Positions 9,962 to 18,333 of a stretch of DNA of 64,000 nt are shown here, in pieces (positions within the stretch are counted from its first letter, which is position 1; each line of letters opens with the position of its first letter). The stretch is from Acidovorax sp. NO-1 (GTDB lineage Bacteria; Pseudomonadota; Gammaproteobacteria; Burkholderiales; Burkholderiaceae_C). A program made the position numbers and the translations under genes. The notes beneath the pieces were generated by a model. That model ran no database searches. It was given only the letters and a program-made list of their open reading frames with translations, and was not told the origin of the DNA. The DNA lies in assembly GCF_000238595.1 (NCBI RefSeq), contig NZ_AGTS01000078.1, positions 62,001 to 126,000 on the forward strand, read 5' to 3'.

Positions 9962-11200
9962 TCACGGGGCTGTGGGCGCCCCCGCCTCAAACCAGCGCCC
10001 GATCAGCGCCCGCTCCGCATCAGTGATCTGCGTGGAATTGTTCATCGGCATCAGCTTTTGCACCACCACCTGCTGGTAGATGGCCTGGGCGTGTTGCTTG
10101 ACCAGCTCCGGCGAGTCGAGCCGCAGGTTCTTCATCTGCACCGCCTCGCCGTGGCACAGGTAGCAGCGCTGCTCCAGCACCGCTTGCACTGATTTATAGT
10201 CATTTTGGCCACCAGCGCTTACCCCACCTGCGTCAGCAGCTCCTGAAACAGTAGCATTCGCATTGGCTGGTGGTACTGGCCGCATCCACACGATGGCGCC
10301 GACGATGACAGCCACGCCCACCAGCGCATAGGGCAGCGGGTTGCCATTGCGGCCCAGCTTGTAGCCGTGGCGCATCACAAAGAACTGGCGGATGGCGGCG
10401 CCGGCAAACATCATGAGGATGAGCACCAGCCAGTTTTGCGGGTGGCTCCAGGTAAAGCTGTAGTGGTTGCTGAGCATGGCAAACAGCACGGGCAGCGTGA
10501 AGTAGGTGTTGTGCACGCTGCGCTGTTTGCCGCGTTTGCCGTGGATGGGGTCCACGGGCTGGCCGGCCTTGATCTGCGCCACCACGGTGCGCTGGCCGGG
10601 GATGATCCAGAAGAACACGTTGGCGCTCATGGCGGTGGCGATCATGGCGCCCACCAGCAAGAAGGCTGCACGGCCTGCAAACCAGTGGCAGGCCAGCCAT
10701 GAGGCCACGCACACCAGCACGAACACCAGCGCGCCGACGATGGCATCGCCGTTCTTCTTTTGGCCGAAGATGCGGCAGATGGCGTCGTACAGCAGCCAGA
10801 ACACGACGAAGAACGCGAGCGCCACCACGATGGCGGTGGCTGGTGCCCAGTCCATTTTCGACTTGTCGATGAGGTAGGTGCTGGCGCTGTACAGGTACGA
10901 CACGGTGAACAGCGCAAAGCCGCTGATCCAGGTGCTGTAACTTTCCCAGAAGAACCAGTGCAGGTGTTTGGGCAACTGCGGTGGCGACACGGCGAACTTG
11001 ACGGGGTGGTAGAACCCGCCGCCGTGCACGGCCCAGAGCTCGCCGCTGACGCCCTGTTTTTTCAGGTCTTCGTCCTCTGGCGGCGTGAGGCTGCTATCCA
11101 GAAAGACGAAGTAAAACGACGAGCCGATCCAGGCGATGGCGGTGATGACGTGGACCCAGCGCAACAGCAGGTTGGCCCAGTCGAGAAAGTAGCTTTCCAT
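9962..11200 (-). CDS. puuD: urate hydroxylase PuuD (membrane urate oxidase with cytochrome c domain)
   Basis: 412 residues. The N-terminal part has eight or so membrane helices typical of the Urate_ox_N domain, including HVITAIAWIGSSFYFVFLD near the start. The C-terminus is a cytochrome c domain with CYLCH at 346-350 for covalent heme attachment. PuuD oxidises urate to 5-hydroxyisourate and passes electrons to the respiratory chain. Its product is the substrate of UraH, encoded nearby. Residues about 315-336, between the last helix and the heme domain, are encoded by a degenerate copy of the dispersed repeat. A half-copy of the GntR operator palindrome lies about 135 bases upstream of the start. 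Confidence 0.93.
   Translation of the reverse strand: MESYFLDWANLLLRWVHVITAIAWIGSSFYFVFLDSSLTPPEDEDLKKQGVSGELWAVHGGGFYHPVKFAVSPPQLPKHLHWFFWESYSTWISGFALFTVSYLYSASTYLIDKSKMDWAPATAIVVALAFFVVFWLLYDAICRIFGQKKNGDAIVGALVFVLVCVASWLACHWFAGRAAFLLVGAMIATAMSANVFFWIIPGQRTVVAQIKAGQPVDPIHGKRGKQRSVHNTYFTLPVLFAMLSNHYSFTWSHPQNWLVLILMMFAGAAIRQFFVMRHGYKLGRNGNPLPYALVGVAVIVGAIVWMRPVPPANANATVSGAADAGGVSAGGQNDYKSVQAVLEQRCYLCHGEAVQMKNLRLDSPELVKQHAQAIYQQVVVQKLMPMNNSTQITDAERALIGRWFEAGAPTAP
10194..10258. repeat. dispersed AGCGCTTAT repeat, copy 2, inside puuD
   Basis: ATTTATAGTCATTTTGGCC, ACCAGCGCTTAC, a spacer, and GCAGCTCCTGAAACAGTAG follow the family layout (compare 15069-15135). It is in frame and encodes an Ala/Gly/Ser-rich linker between membrane and heme domains. 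Confidence 0.6.
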
Positions 11201-11333
11201 ATCTCAACCTTGGCAGCGCGGGGCGCTGCAAACCTGCTCACCACTGCGGGCGCTCTGAGCAGAAATTTTGGTCGCGCACCTTGGCCAAACACGGAGTGTT
11301 GGCCGGGGCACCGCTGCGACCCATGAATCGGTG

Positions 11334-11351
11334 AAAAGTGTATGCAGGATT
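11334..11351. promoter_or_regulatory. candidate GntR operator upstream of puuD
   Basis: AAAAGTGTATGCAGGATT shares its first 10 bases exactly, and 12 of 13, with the perfect palindrome AAAAGTGTATACACTTTT at the GntR/uraH promoter; the right half has decayed. It lies about 134 bases upstream of the puuD ATG. Confidence 0.5.
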
Positions 11352-11394
11352 TGTTCCAGATTCCAGCCCCGGCTGTGGGATTGCTGGCCCGGAA

Positions 11395-12219
11395 TTACCC
11401 TCGGCCTGACCCCTTCAAGGTCTGCAGCAGCTGCGCCGCCACCGCCACGGCGATCACCTCGGGCTCCTTGCCCTCAATGCCGGGGATGCCAATGGGGCAG
11501 GTGACCTGCGCGAGTTCGTCTTGCGCAAAGCCACGGCCGTGCAGGCGATTGCGGAATGTAGCCCACTTGGTTTTGCTGCCAATGAGGCCGATGAACGGCA
11601 GGTCACCCTGCTCGCGCTGGCGGCGCAGGCAGGCGGCGACCACGTCCAGGTCTTCGGCGTGGCTGAAGCTCATGATCAGCACGCGGCTGCCCGGGGCCAG
11701 GCTCGGCACGGCCAACTGCACGGGCTCGGAGTGCTCGCACACCACGCCCTCGGGCGCCGGGGTGGGGAAGATGCCATCGCGGCTGTCGATCCAGGTCAGC
11801 GCAAAGGGCAGCGGCGCCAGCACCCGTGCCAGCGCGTGGCCCACATGGCCGCCGCCGAACAGCGCCACCGGGTGCTGGCGGGGCGCCAGGCGCGCGGCCA
11901 GGCCGGCGGCGGGGGCCAGGTCGGCCGCGGTCAGCAGCTCAAATGTCAGGTACACCACGCCCCCGCAGCACTGCCCCAGCGCCGGGCCCAGCGCATGGCG
12001 CTGCCGCGCGGGACCGGGCACACCGGCCAGCTGGCGGCGCGCTTCGGCCATGGCCTGCAGCTCCAGATGGCCACCGCCAATGGTGCCCACGGTGCGATCG
12101 GCCAGCACGGCCATCCACGCGCCTGCTTCACGCGGGGCCGAGCCTTCGGTAGACTCCACCCGCACGAGGCAAGCGTTGGCGCCCGCCAGGGCCTCCATCA
12201 ACAATCGCAAATCAGTCAA
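11395..12219 (-). CDS. xdhC: XdhC, molybdenum-cofactor insertion protein for xanthine dehydrogenase
   Basis: About 274 residues. The C-terminal Rossmann part has FGGGHVGHALARVL and the family block LIGSKTKWATFRNRL; the N-terminal part has EGSAPREAGAWM and IGGGHLE. XdhC binds sulfurated Mo cofactor and loads it into xanthine dehydrogenase, which feeds urate into this pathway. The structural xdhAB genes are not in the window, so presumably lie elsewhere. Start: a TTG at 12219 has AAGGA six bases upstream; the ATG at 12198, seven codons later, is the alternative. Divergent from the lipoprotein gene. Confidence 0.88.
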   Translation of the reverse strand: MTDLRLLMEALAGANACLVRVESTEGSAPREAGAWMAVLADRTVGTIGGGHLELQAMAEARRQLAGVPGPARQRHALGPALGQCCGGVVYLTFELLTAADLAPAAGLAARLAPRQHPVALFGGGHVGHALARVLAPLPFALTWIDSRDGIFPTPAPEGVVCEHSEPVQLAVPSLAPGSRVLIMSFSHAEDLDVVAACLRRQREQGDLPFIGLIGSKTKWATFRNRLHGRGFAQDELAQVTCPIGIPGIEGKEPEVIAVAVAAQLLQTLKGSGRG

Positions 12220-12300
12220 TCCAGATCCTTTATCGCTGACACCACCGCGTGGCGCCTTCAGACCGGCGCCTCGCCCAGCCAGTTTTACCCATCCACCATC

Positions 12301-12849
12301 ATGCCGTCTCCAGCCCCCGAACGCCCTTCCAGTACCCGCAGCCGCCACTGGCTGCTTGCCGGGCTCATGGCCTCGGTGGCGGCACTGGTGGCCGCCTGCA
12401 AATCGGCGCCCGAGCCCCCTGCCCCCGTGCAGGACAGCCGCGCGCCCAGCACCGACCCGTCCACGGGCGTCAAAGGCCCCGTGCCCGGCAGCGCGGGTTC
12501 GGCCCGTGCATCCGCGGCCAGCACGCCCCGCGCCTACCGCCAGGACGCCGCCACCCACCTGTATGGACTGAACAAGAACCGCATTTTCAAAGGCAAGCTG
12601 CCACCGCTGCTGTATGCCATCGGCGTGCTGGAGGTCGATATCGACCGCACGGGCAAGGTCACCCGGCTGCACTGGATGCGGGCGCCCAAACACGCCCCCG
12701 AGGTGATCGCCGAAATCGAACGCACCGTGCGCGCTGCGGGCCCCTTCCCGGCGCCCACGCGCATGGGCAAGGTCACGTACACCGACACCTGGCTCTGGGA
12801 CAAGAGCGGCAACTTCCAGCTCGACACGTTGACCGAAGGTCAGCTGTAG
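12301..12849 (+). CDS. putative lipoprotein with TonB-C-like domain
   Basis: 182 residues. An Arg-containing N-terminus, a hydrophobic stretch and a lipobox (LVAAC, Cys about residue 33) indicate a lipoprotein, followed by a Pro/Ser/Ala-rich linker to about residue 75. Residues about 90-175 (VDIDRTGKVTRLHWMRAPK, PFPAPT) resemble the periplasmic C-terminal domain of TonB-like proteins. There is no TonB-type membrane anchor, so classical energy transduction is doubtful. Convergent with uraH and divergent from xdhC. Function unknown. Confidence 0.75.
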   Translation: MPSPAPERPSSTRSRHWLLAGLMASVAALVAACKSAPEPPAPVQDSRAPSTDPSTGVKGPVPGSAGSARASAASTPRAYRQDAATHLYGLNKNRIFKGKLPPLLYAIGVLEVDIDRTGKVTRLHWMRAPKHAPEVIAEIERTVRAAGPFPAPTRMGKVTYTDTWLWDKSGNFQLDTLTEGQL

Positions 12850-12955
12850 GGACTTCCCCCTGAGGCGCTGCGGGGCGGCCCTTGCCTGGCATCCTTGGCC
12901 TGGGCCGCGCCCCTGTCACCGCCATGTCGCTTGCCGCACTTCGCAGCCGGACTCC

Positions 12956-13306
12956 TTATGACCCGCGGTAGGTCGAATAGCTCCAGGGGCTAACCAGTAG
13001 TGGCACGTGATAGTGCTGGTCGGCGTGCGCAATGCCGAAGTCCAGGCTCACCTGGTTGAGAAAGTTCGGCTCGGGCAGCTGCACGCCCCGGGCCTTGAAG
13101 TACCCTGCCACATCAAACCGCAGCCGGTAGGTGCCGGTGCGCAAGCTGGCGTTGTCAAACAGCGGCACATCGGTGCGGCCATCGTGGTTCAACACCAGGC
13201 GCTTGATGAGGGTGGCGTTGTCGCCATCGGTGGAGTACAGGGCCACCTCCATTCCAGCGGCGGGGCAGCCGTTCATGGTGTCCAGAACGTGGGTGCTCAA
13301 TCCCAT
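12956..13306 (-). CDS. uraH: 5-hydroxyisourate hydrolase (transthyretin-like)
   Basis: 116 residues from the ATG at 13306, preceded by GGAG at a good distance. The family signatures are present: MGLSTHVLDTMNGCPA at the N-terminus (catalytic His), an RTDVP-type central Arg, and the invariant C-terminal tetrapeptide YRGS. The enzyme hydrolyses 5-hydroxyisourate (PuuD product) to OHCU, which UraD then decarboxylates. It is divergent from the GntR regulator and shares its promoter region, with the palindromic operator 68 bases upstream of its start. Confidence 0.95.
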   Translation of the reverse strand: MGLSTHVLDTMNGCPAAGMEVALYSTDGDNATLIKRLVLNHDGRTDVPLFDNASLRTGTYRLRFDVAGYFKARGVQLPEPNFLNQVSLDFGIAHADQHYHVPLLVSPWSYSTYRGS

Positions 13307-13373
13307 GGTGAATCTCCTGCAAGGTAAGAGGCTGTCCAATCGGCGGCGATTGCCAGACCACAGTGTGTAGACC

Positions 13374-13391
13374 AAAAGTGTATACACTTTT
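13374..13391. promoter_or_regulatory. palindromic operator for the GntR regulator
   Basis: AAAAGTGTATACACTTTT is a perfect 18-bp palindrome, 24 bases before the GntR ATG and 68 bases before the uraH start. GntR/FCD regulators typically bind such short palindromes at their own promoters. A decayed copy lies upstream of puuD. Confidence 0.75.
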
Positions 13392-13415
13392 CGCCATCTA
13401 CCCTATCATGCCGCC

Positions 13416-14084
13416 ATGGAATCCTCATCCACCAGCGCGATTGTTGAAGCGCTGACCCGCGCCATCGTGGAGCACCGCCTGCAGCCGGGCACCAAGCTGG
13501 CCGAACAGAAGCTGGCCGACCACTTTGGCGTGTCGCGCACGCTGGTGCGGCAGGCGCTGTTCCAGCTGGCGCAGAACCGGCTGGTCACGCTGGAGCCCGC
13601 ACGCGGCGCGTTTGTGGCCACGCCTTCAGCCGAAGAGGCCCGCCAGGTGTTTGCGGTGCGACGCATGCTGGAAAGCGAAATGACCCGCGCCTTTGTGCGC
13701 CAGGTGACGCCCGCCAAGCTGCGCGCCCTCCGCGCCCATGTCGCCGCCGAGAAGGCCGCCGTGGGCAGCCAGGATGCCAGCAGCCGCACCGAGCTGCTGG
13801 GCGACTTCCACGTGCGCATGGCCGAGCTGATGGGCAACGAGGTGCTGGCGCAGATGCTGGGCGACCTGATCTCGCGCTGCGCGCTCATCACGCTGATGTA
13901 CCAGTCGGCCAGCGCGGCAGAACATTCGCACGAGGAGCACGCCGCCATCGTGGCCGCTCTGGCCGCGCGCGATGAAGAGCGCGCCGTGCAACTGATGCAA
14001 AGCCATCTTGAACATGTGGAGGCCAGCCTGGCCTTCGACCGCAAACGCCCCGCCAGCGACCTGGCCGCCGCGCTGACCTCTTGA
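13416..14084 (+). CDS. GntR-family regulator (FCD/FadR-like), probable purine-catabolism regulator
   Basis: 222 residues. The N-terminal winged helix (about 8-70) includes KLADHFGVSRTLVRQAL; the FCD ligand domain (about 80-205) is helical with an EHSHEEHAAIVAAL stretch whose His residues fit the FCD metal site. It heads the run of puuE, uraD-allC and the M20 gene and is divergent from uraH. The palindrome in the shared promoter and a partial copy near puuD suggest it represses the urate-degrading genes until an intermediate such as allantoin or urate binds. The ligand is inferred only from context. Confidence 0.85.
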   Translation: MESSSTSAIVEALTRAIVEHRLQPGTKLAEQKLADHFGVSRTLVRQALFQLAQNRLVTLEPARGAFVATPSAEEARQVFAVRRMLESEMTRAFVRQVTPAKLRALRAHVAAEKAAVGSQDASSRTELLGDFHVRMAELMGNEVLAQMLGDLISRCALITLMYQSASAAEHSHEEHAAIVAALAARDEERAVQLMQSHLEHVEASLAFDRKRPASDLAAALTS

Positions 14085-14097
14085 ACACAGCACCACC

Positions 14098-15072
14098 ATG
14101 ACCTACGACGCCACCGCCCCCTACCCCCGCGACCTGATCGGCTACGGCCCGAACCCGCCCCACGCGCAGTGGCCCGGCGGCGCCCGCATTGCGGTGCAGT
14201 TTGTGCTGAATTACGAGGAAGGCGGGGAGAACGCCGTGCTGCATGGCGACGCGGGCAGCGAGCAGTTTTTATCTGAAATGTTCAACCCCGCCAGCTACCC
14301 CGAGCGGCACATGAGCATGGAAGGCATCTACGAATACGGTTCGCGCGCGGGCGTGTGGCGCATACTGCGCGAGTTTGAAAAGCGCCAACTGCTGCTGACG
14401 GTGTTTGGCGTCTCCACCGCGCTGCAGCGCCACCCCGAGCTCACGGCCGCCTTCGTGGAGCTGGGCCACGAGATCGCCTGCCACGGCCTGAAATGGATCC
14501 ACTACCAGAACGTGCCAGAGGACGTGGAGCGCGCCCACATGCGCGAGGCCATGGAAATCCTCCAGCGCATGACGGGAGAACGCGGAAGCTCGCAAGACCA
14601 TGTGCATGGTCTGGGCTGGTACACCGGCCGCGACAGCCCCAACACCCACCGCCTGGTGGCCGACTACGGTGGCTTTGCATACGACAGCGACTACTACGGC
14701 GACGACCTGCCCTTCTGGATGAAGGTGCGCAAGACCGACGGCAGCGTGGTGCCCCAGCTCATCGTGCCCTACACGCTGGACTGCAACGACATGCGCTTTG
14801 CCCTGCCGCAGGGCTATTCGCACGCCGACCCGTTCTTTCAGTACCTGAAGGACACTTTCGACGCACTGTATGCCGAAGGCGACCCGGCTGGTGACAACGC
14901 GCCCAAGATGATGAGCATCGGCATGCACTGCCGCCTGCTGGGGCGGCCCGGGCGCATCACGGCGCTGCAGCGGTTTCTGGACCACATCGGGCAGCACAGC
15001 CACGTGTGGGTGGCCCGCCGGATCGACATCGCACGCCATTGGAAGCAGCACTTTCCTGCCCCAGTTTTTTAA
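14098..15072 (+). CDS. puuE: allantoinase PuuE (polysaccharide-deacetylase-type)
   Basis: 324 residues, the usual PuuE length. It belongs to the NodB/polysaccharide deacetylase superfamily, with VNYEEGGE-type (here LNYEEGGE) and GHEIACHG motifs and a conserved WIHYQNV stretch. This class opens the allantoin ring to allantoate, unlike amidohydrolase allantoinases. It starts 14 bases after the GntR stop and precedes the uraD-allC fusion, so is probably in one operon with both. A dispersed repeat overlaps its last bases. Confidence 0.93.
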   Translation: MTYDATAPYPRDLIGYGPNPPHAQWPGGARIAVQFVLNYEEGGENAVLHGDAGSEQFLSEMFNPASYPERHMSMEGIYEYGSRAGVWRILREFEKRQLLLTVFGVSTALQRHPELTAAFVELGHEIACHGLKWIHYQNVPEDVERAHMREAMEILQRMTGERGSSQDHVHGLGWYTGRDSPNTHRLVADYGGFAYDSDYYGDDLPFWMKVRKTDGSVVPQLIVPYTLDCNDMRFALPQGYSHADPFFQYLKDTFDALYAEGDPAGDNAPKMMSIGMHCRLLGRPGRITALQRFLDHIGQHSHVWVARRIDIARHWKQHFPAPVF

Positions 15073-15135
15073 GCCAAATTGGCCTCCAGCGCTTATCTGT
15101 ATTGCGCCAGCAGCTCACTTTTTAGAAGCAAATAC
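15063..15135. repeat. dispersed AGCGCTTAT repeat, copy 3
   Basis: TTTTTTAAGCCAAATTGGCC, CTCCAGCGCTTATC, a spacer and GCAGCTC..TTTTAGAAGC fill the gap between puuE and the uraD-allC fusion. The repeat supplies the puuE stop region. Confidence 0.7.
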
Positions 15136-15136
15136 C

Positions 15137-16915
15137 ATGTCCCTCACACTGGAACAACTCAACACCGCCAGCGCCGCCGAGGCCCTGGCGCTGCTGGACA
15201 GCCTGTACGAACACTCGCCCTGGATTGCCGAGCAGGCCCTGGCGCAGCGGCCCTTCCGAACGCTGGCGCACCTCAAGCACGCCTTGGCGCAGGTGGTGCG
15301 CACCGCGGAGCTGGACGCCAAGCTGGCCCTGATCCGCGCCCACCCCGAACTGGCAGGCAAGGCCATGGTGGCCAAAAGCCTCACGGCCGAGTCCACCAAC
15401 GAGCAGAGCAAGGCGGGCCTCACGCAGTGCACGCCCGAGGAGTTCGAGCGCATCCAGCAGCTCAACGCCGCGTACAACGAGCGCTTTGGCTTCCCGTTCA
15501 TCCTGGCCGTGCGCGGCCCGCGCGGCACGGGCCTCAGCAAGCGCGAGATCATCGACACCTTTGCCCGGCGGCTGGACAACCACCCCGAGTTCGAGCTGGC
15601 CGAGGCGCTGCGCAACATCCACCGCATTGCCGAGATCCGCCTGGCCAACAAGTTTGCCGCCGAGCCGGTGCTGGGCAACGACGTGTGGGACTGGCACGAG
15701 CAACTGGCCGAACACTCTGACCCCGGCTTTGCCGAAAAAGGCCAGCTCACCGTCACCTACCTCACCGACGCGCACCGCGCCTGTGCGCAGCGCATCAGCC
15801 ACTGGATGCACGGTTGCGGCTTTGACGAGGTGGAGATCGACGCCGTGGGCAACGTGGTGGGGCGCTACCACCCGGCCACCAGCGGTGCACGCTACCTGAT
15901 GACGGGGAGCCACTACGACACCGTGCGCAACGGCGGCAAGTACGACGGGCGGCTGGGCATCTTCGTGCCCATGGCCTGCGTGCGCGAGCTGCACCGCGCC
16001 GGGCGCCGCCTGCCATTCGGCATCGAGGTGATTGCCTTTGCTGAAGAAGAAGGCCAGCGCTACAAGGCCACCTTCCTGGGCTCGGGCGCGCTCATCGGCC
16101 ACTTCAACCCCGCCTGGCTCGACCAGAAGGACGCCGACGGCATCACCATGCGCAGTGCCATGCAGCACGCGGGGCTTTGCATTGACGACATAGAAAAACT
16201 CCAGCGCGACCCGGCGCAGTACCTGGGCTTCCTTGAAGTGCACATCGAGCAGGGCCCCGTGCTCAACGAGCTGGACCTGCCCCTGGGCGTGGTCACCTCC
16301 ATCAACGGCGGTGTGCGCTACCTGGGCGAGATGATCGGCATGGCCAGCCACGCCGGCACCACCCCCATGGACCGCCGCCGCGACGCCGCCGTGGCCGTGG
16401 CCGAGCTGGCGCTGTACATCGAAAAGCGCGCAGCGCAAGACGGCGACTCGGTGGGCACCATTGGCCTGCTGAACGTGCCCGGCGGCTCCATCAACGTGGT
16501 GCCGGGGCGCTGTCTTTTTTCACTGGACCTGCGCGCCCCCACGGACGCGCAGCGCGACGCGATGGTGACGGACGTGCTGGACGAACTGGCCCGCATTGCA
16601 GGGCGCAGGGGCCTACGCTACACGCTGGAAGAATCCATGCGCGCAGCGGCCGCACCCAGCGCACCCGCCTGGCAGCACCACTGGGAGCGCGCCGTGGACG
16701 CGCTGGGCCTGCCCGTGTTCCGCATGCCCAGCGGCGCCGGGCATGACGCGATGAAACTGCACGAAATCATGCCGCAGGCCATGCTGTTCGTGCGCGGCCA
16801 GAACTCCGGCATCAGCCACAACCCGCTCGAATCCACCACCAACCACGACATCCAGCTGACCATCGAGGCCTTTGCCCAGGTCCTGGAGCAGCTCGCCAAG
16901 GAACACCAAACATGA
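15137..16915 (+). CDS. bifunctional OHCU decarboxylase - allantoate amidohydrolase fusion
   Basis: 592 residues. Residues 1-about 170 are UraD (OHCU decarboxylase), with the catalytic RAHPELAGKAM block (His69) and ESTNEQSKAGL. Residues about 180-590 are a zinc amidohydrolase of the AllC/hydantoinase-carbamoylase group, with TGSHYDTV (His259), GGKYDGRLG and FAEEEGQR. The first half makes (S)-allantoin from OHCU; the second removes ammonia and CO2 from allantoate. These steps flank allantoinase, encoded just upstream as puuE. Such fusions occur in other Burkholderiales. The next gene overlaps its stop by 4 bases (ATGA). Confidence 0.9.
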   Translation: MSLTLEQLNTASAAEALALLDSLYEHSPWIAEQALAQRPFRTLAHLKHALAQVVRTAELDAKLALIRAHPELAGKAMVAKSLTAESTNEQSKAGLTQCTPEEFERIQQLNAAYNERFGFPFILAVRGPRGTGLSKREIIDTFARRLDNHPEFELAEALRNIHRIAEIRLANKFAAEPVLGNDVWDWHEQLAEHSDPGFAEKGQLTVTYLTDAHRACAQRISHWMHGCGFDEVEIDAVGNVVGRYHPATSGARYLMTGSHYDTVRNGGKYDGRLGIFVPMACVRELHRAGRRLPFGIEVIAFAEEEGQRYKATFLGSGALIGHFNPAWLDQKDADGITMRSAMQHAGLCIDDIEKLQRDPAQYLGFLEVHIEQGPVLNELDLPLGVVTSINGGVRYLGEMIGMASHAGTTPMDRRRDAAVAVAELALYIEKRAAQDGDSVGTIGLLNVPGGSINVVPGRCLFSLDLRAPTDAQRDAMVTDVLDELARIAGRRGLRYTLEESMRAAAAPSAPAWQHHWERAVDALGLPVFRMPSGAGHDAMKLHEIMPQAMLFVRGQNSGISHNPLESTTNHDIQLTIEAFAQVLEQLAKEHQT

Positions 16916-18153
16916 CCGCACCCACACAGCCCTCGTACGCCGCCCTCGACGCCTGGATCGACCAGCACTTTGACGAGGAAGTGCGCTTTCTGCAGGCCCT
17001 GGTGCGCGTGCCCACCGACACACCGCCCGGCAACAACGCGCCCCATGCCGAACGCACGGCAGAGCTGCTCAAGGACTTTGGCTACGAAGCCGAAAAACAT
17101 GCCGTGCCCGCCGCCGAGGTGCAGGCCTACGGCATGGAGTCCATCACCAACCTCATCGTGCGCCGCACGTATGGAAGTGGCGGCAAGACCATTGCGCTGA
17201 ACGCGCACGGCGACGTGGTGCCCCCCGGCGAGGGCTGGACGCACGACCCCTACGGCGCCGAGATCGTGGATGGCGCCATGTACGGCCGCGCCACCGCCGT
17301 GAGCAAGGGCGACTTTGCATCGTTCACCTTCGCCGTGCGTGCGCTGGAAGCCATAGCCAAGCCCACGAAAGGCGCGGTGGAACTGCACTTCACCTACGAC
17401 GAAGAATTTGGCGGTGAACTCGGCCCCGGTTGGCTGCTGCAAAAAGGCCTGACCAAGCCCGACCTGATGATCGCCGCAGGCTTCAGCTACGAAGTGGTCA
17501 CCGCCCACAACGGCTGCCTGCAGATGGAAGTGACCGTGCACGGCAAGATGGCACACGCCGCCGTGCCGCACACGGGTGTGGACGCGCTACAGGGCGCGGT
17601 ACACATCCTGAACGCGCTGTACGCGCAGAACGACGAATACAAGAAGGTCACGTCCAACGTCACGGGCATCAAGCACCCCTACCTGAACGTGGGCCGCATC
17701 GAAGGCGGCACCAACACCAACGTGGTGCCAGGCAAGGTGATGTTCAAGCTCGACCGCCGCATGATCCCCGAAGAGAACCCGGCGGAGGTCGAAGCCAACA
17801 TCCGCCGCGTGATCGAGCAGGCAGCGGGCGAACGCGCCGGTATCCGCGTGGACATCAAGCGCCTGCTGCTGGCCAACGCCATGACGCCGCTGGCGGGCAA
17901 TGCACCGCTGGTCGATGCGATCCAGAAACACGCCGAGGCCGTGATCGGCGAGCCCGTGCCCGCCGTGGGCACGCCGCTGTACACCGACGTGCGCTTGTAT
18001 GTGGAGCGTGGGATTCCCGGCGTGATCTACGGCGCCGGGCCGCGCACGGTGCTGGAGTCGCACGCCAAGCGGGCGGACGAGCGCCTGCAGTTGGAAGACC
18101 TGCGCCGCGCCACCAAGGTGATTGCGCGGTCGTTGCATGATTTGATGGCGTAG
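16912..18153 (+). CDS. M20-family metallohydrolase in the urate operon
   Basis: 413 residues, overlapping the upstream stop by ATGA, so translationally coupled. M20 signatures: NAHGDVVPPG (first metal ligands), GRATAVSKGD (variant of GRGTSDMKG), TYDEEFGGE (catalytic and metal Glu) and LESHAKRADE near the C-terminus. Relatives include ArgE/DapE deacylases and ureido-compound hydrolases. Its position after allantoate amidohydrolase suggests it acts on a ureido or amide intermediate (for example ureidoglycine or ureidoglycolate), but the substrate cannot be read from sequence. Confidence 0.85.
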   Translation: MTAPTQPSYAALDAWIDQHFDEEVRFLQALVRVPTDTPPGNNAPHAERTAELLKDFGYEAEKHAVPAAEVQAYGMESITNLIVRRTYGSGGKTIALNAHGDVVPPGEGWTHDPYGAEIVDGAMYGRATAVSKGDFASFTFAVRALEAIAKPTKGAVELHFTYDEEFGGELGPGWLLQKGLTKPDLMIAAGFSYEVVTAHNGCLQMEVTVHGKMAHAAVPHTGVDALQGAVHILNALYAQNDEYKKVTSNVTGIKHPYLNVGRIEGGTNTNVVPGKVMFKLDRRMIPEENPAEVEANIRRVIEQAAGERAGIRVDIKRLLLANAMTPLAGNAPLVDAIQKHAEAVIGEPVPAVGTPLYTDVRLYVERGIPGVIYGAGPRTVLESHAKRADERLQLEDLRRATKVIARSLHDLMA

Positions 18154-18164
18154 ATCTGGTTAAA

Positions 18165-18222
18165 ACCCGCCTCAGGCGCTTACCTATAAAGCGTTATGCG
18201 CTATCGATTTTATAGTCTTCGC
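18165..18222. repeat. dispersed AGCGCTTAT repeat, copy 4
   Basis: AAAACCCGCCTCAGGCGCTTACC, a spacer, and GCGCTATCGATTTTATAG follow the family layout. It lies in the convergent gap between the M20 gene and glycerate kinase. Confidence 0.55.
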
Positions 18223-18333
18223 CGTGCATGTATTGAAGGGCGGAGGCCGGGGCGACATCCCGGCTCCCGCCCGCAAAACAGGCAAACCATCAAAAAATAG
18301 CTGCTGCCACCCACAAAAAACACACGCTGACAA

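Noticed and set aside
8118-9965. Long minus-strand open frame (615 codons) opposite the EAL-GGDEF gene
   Set aside because: Shadow of a high-GC gene; its translation is His/Gln/Val-rich with no domain, while the plus strand has complete EAL and GGDEF motifs.
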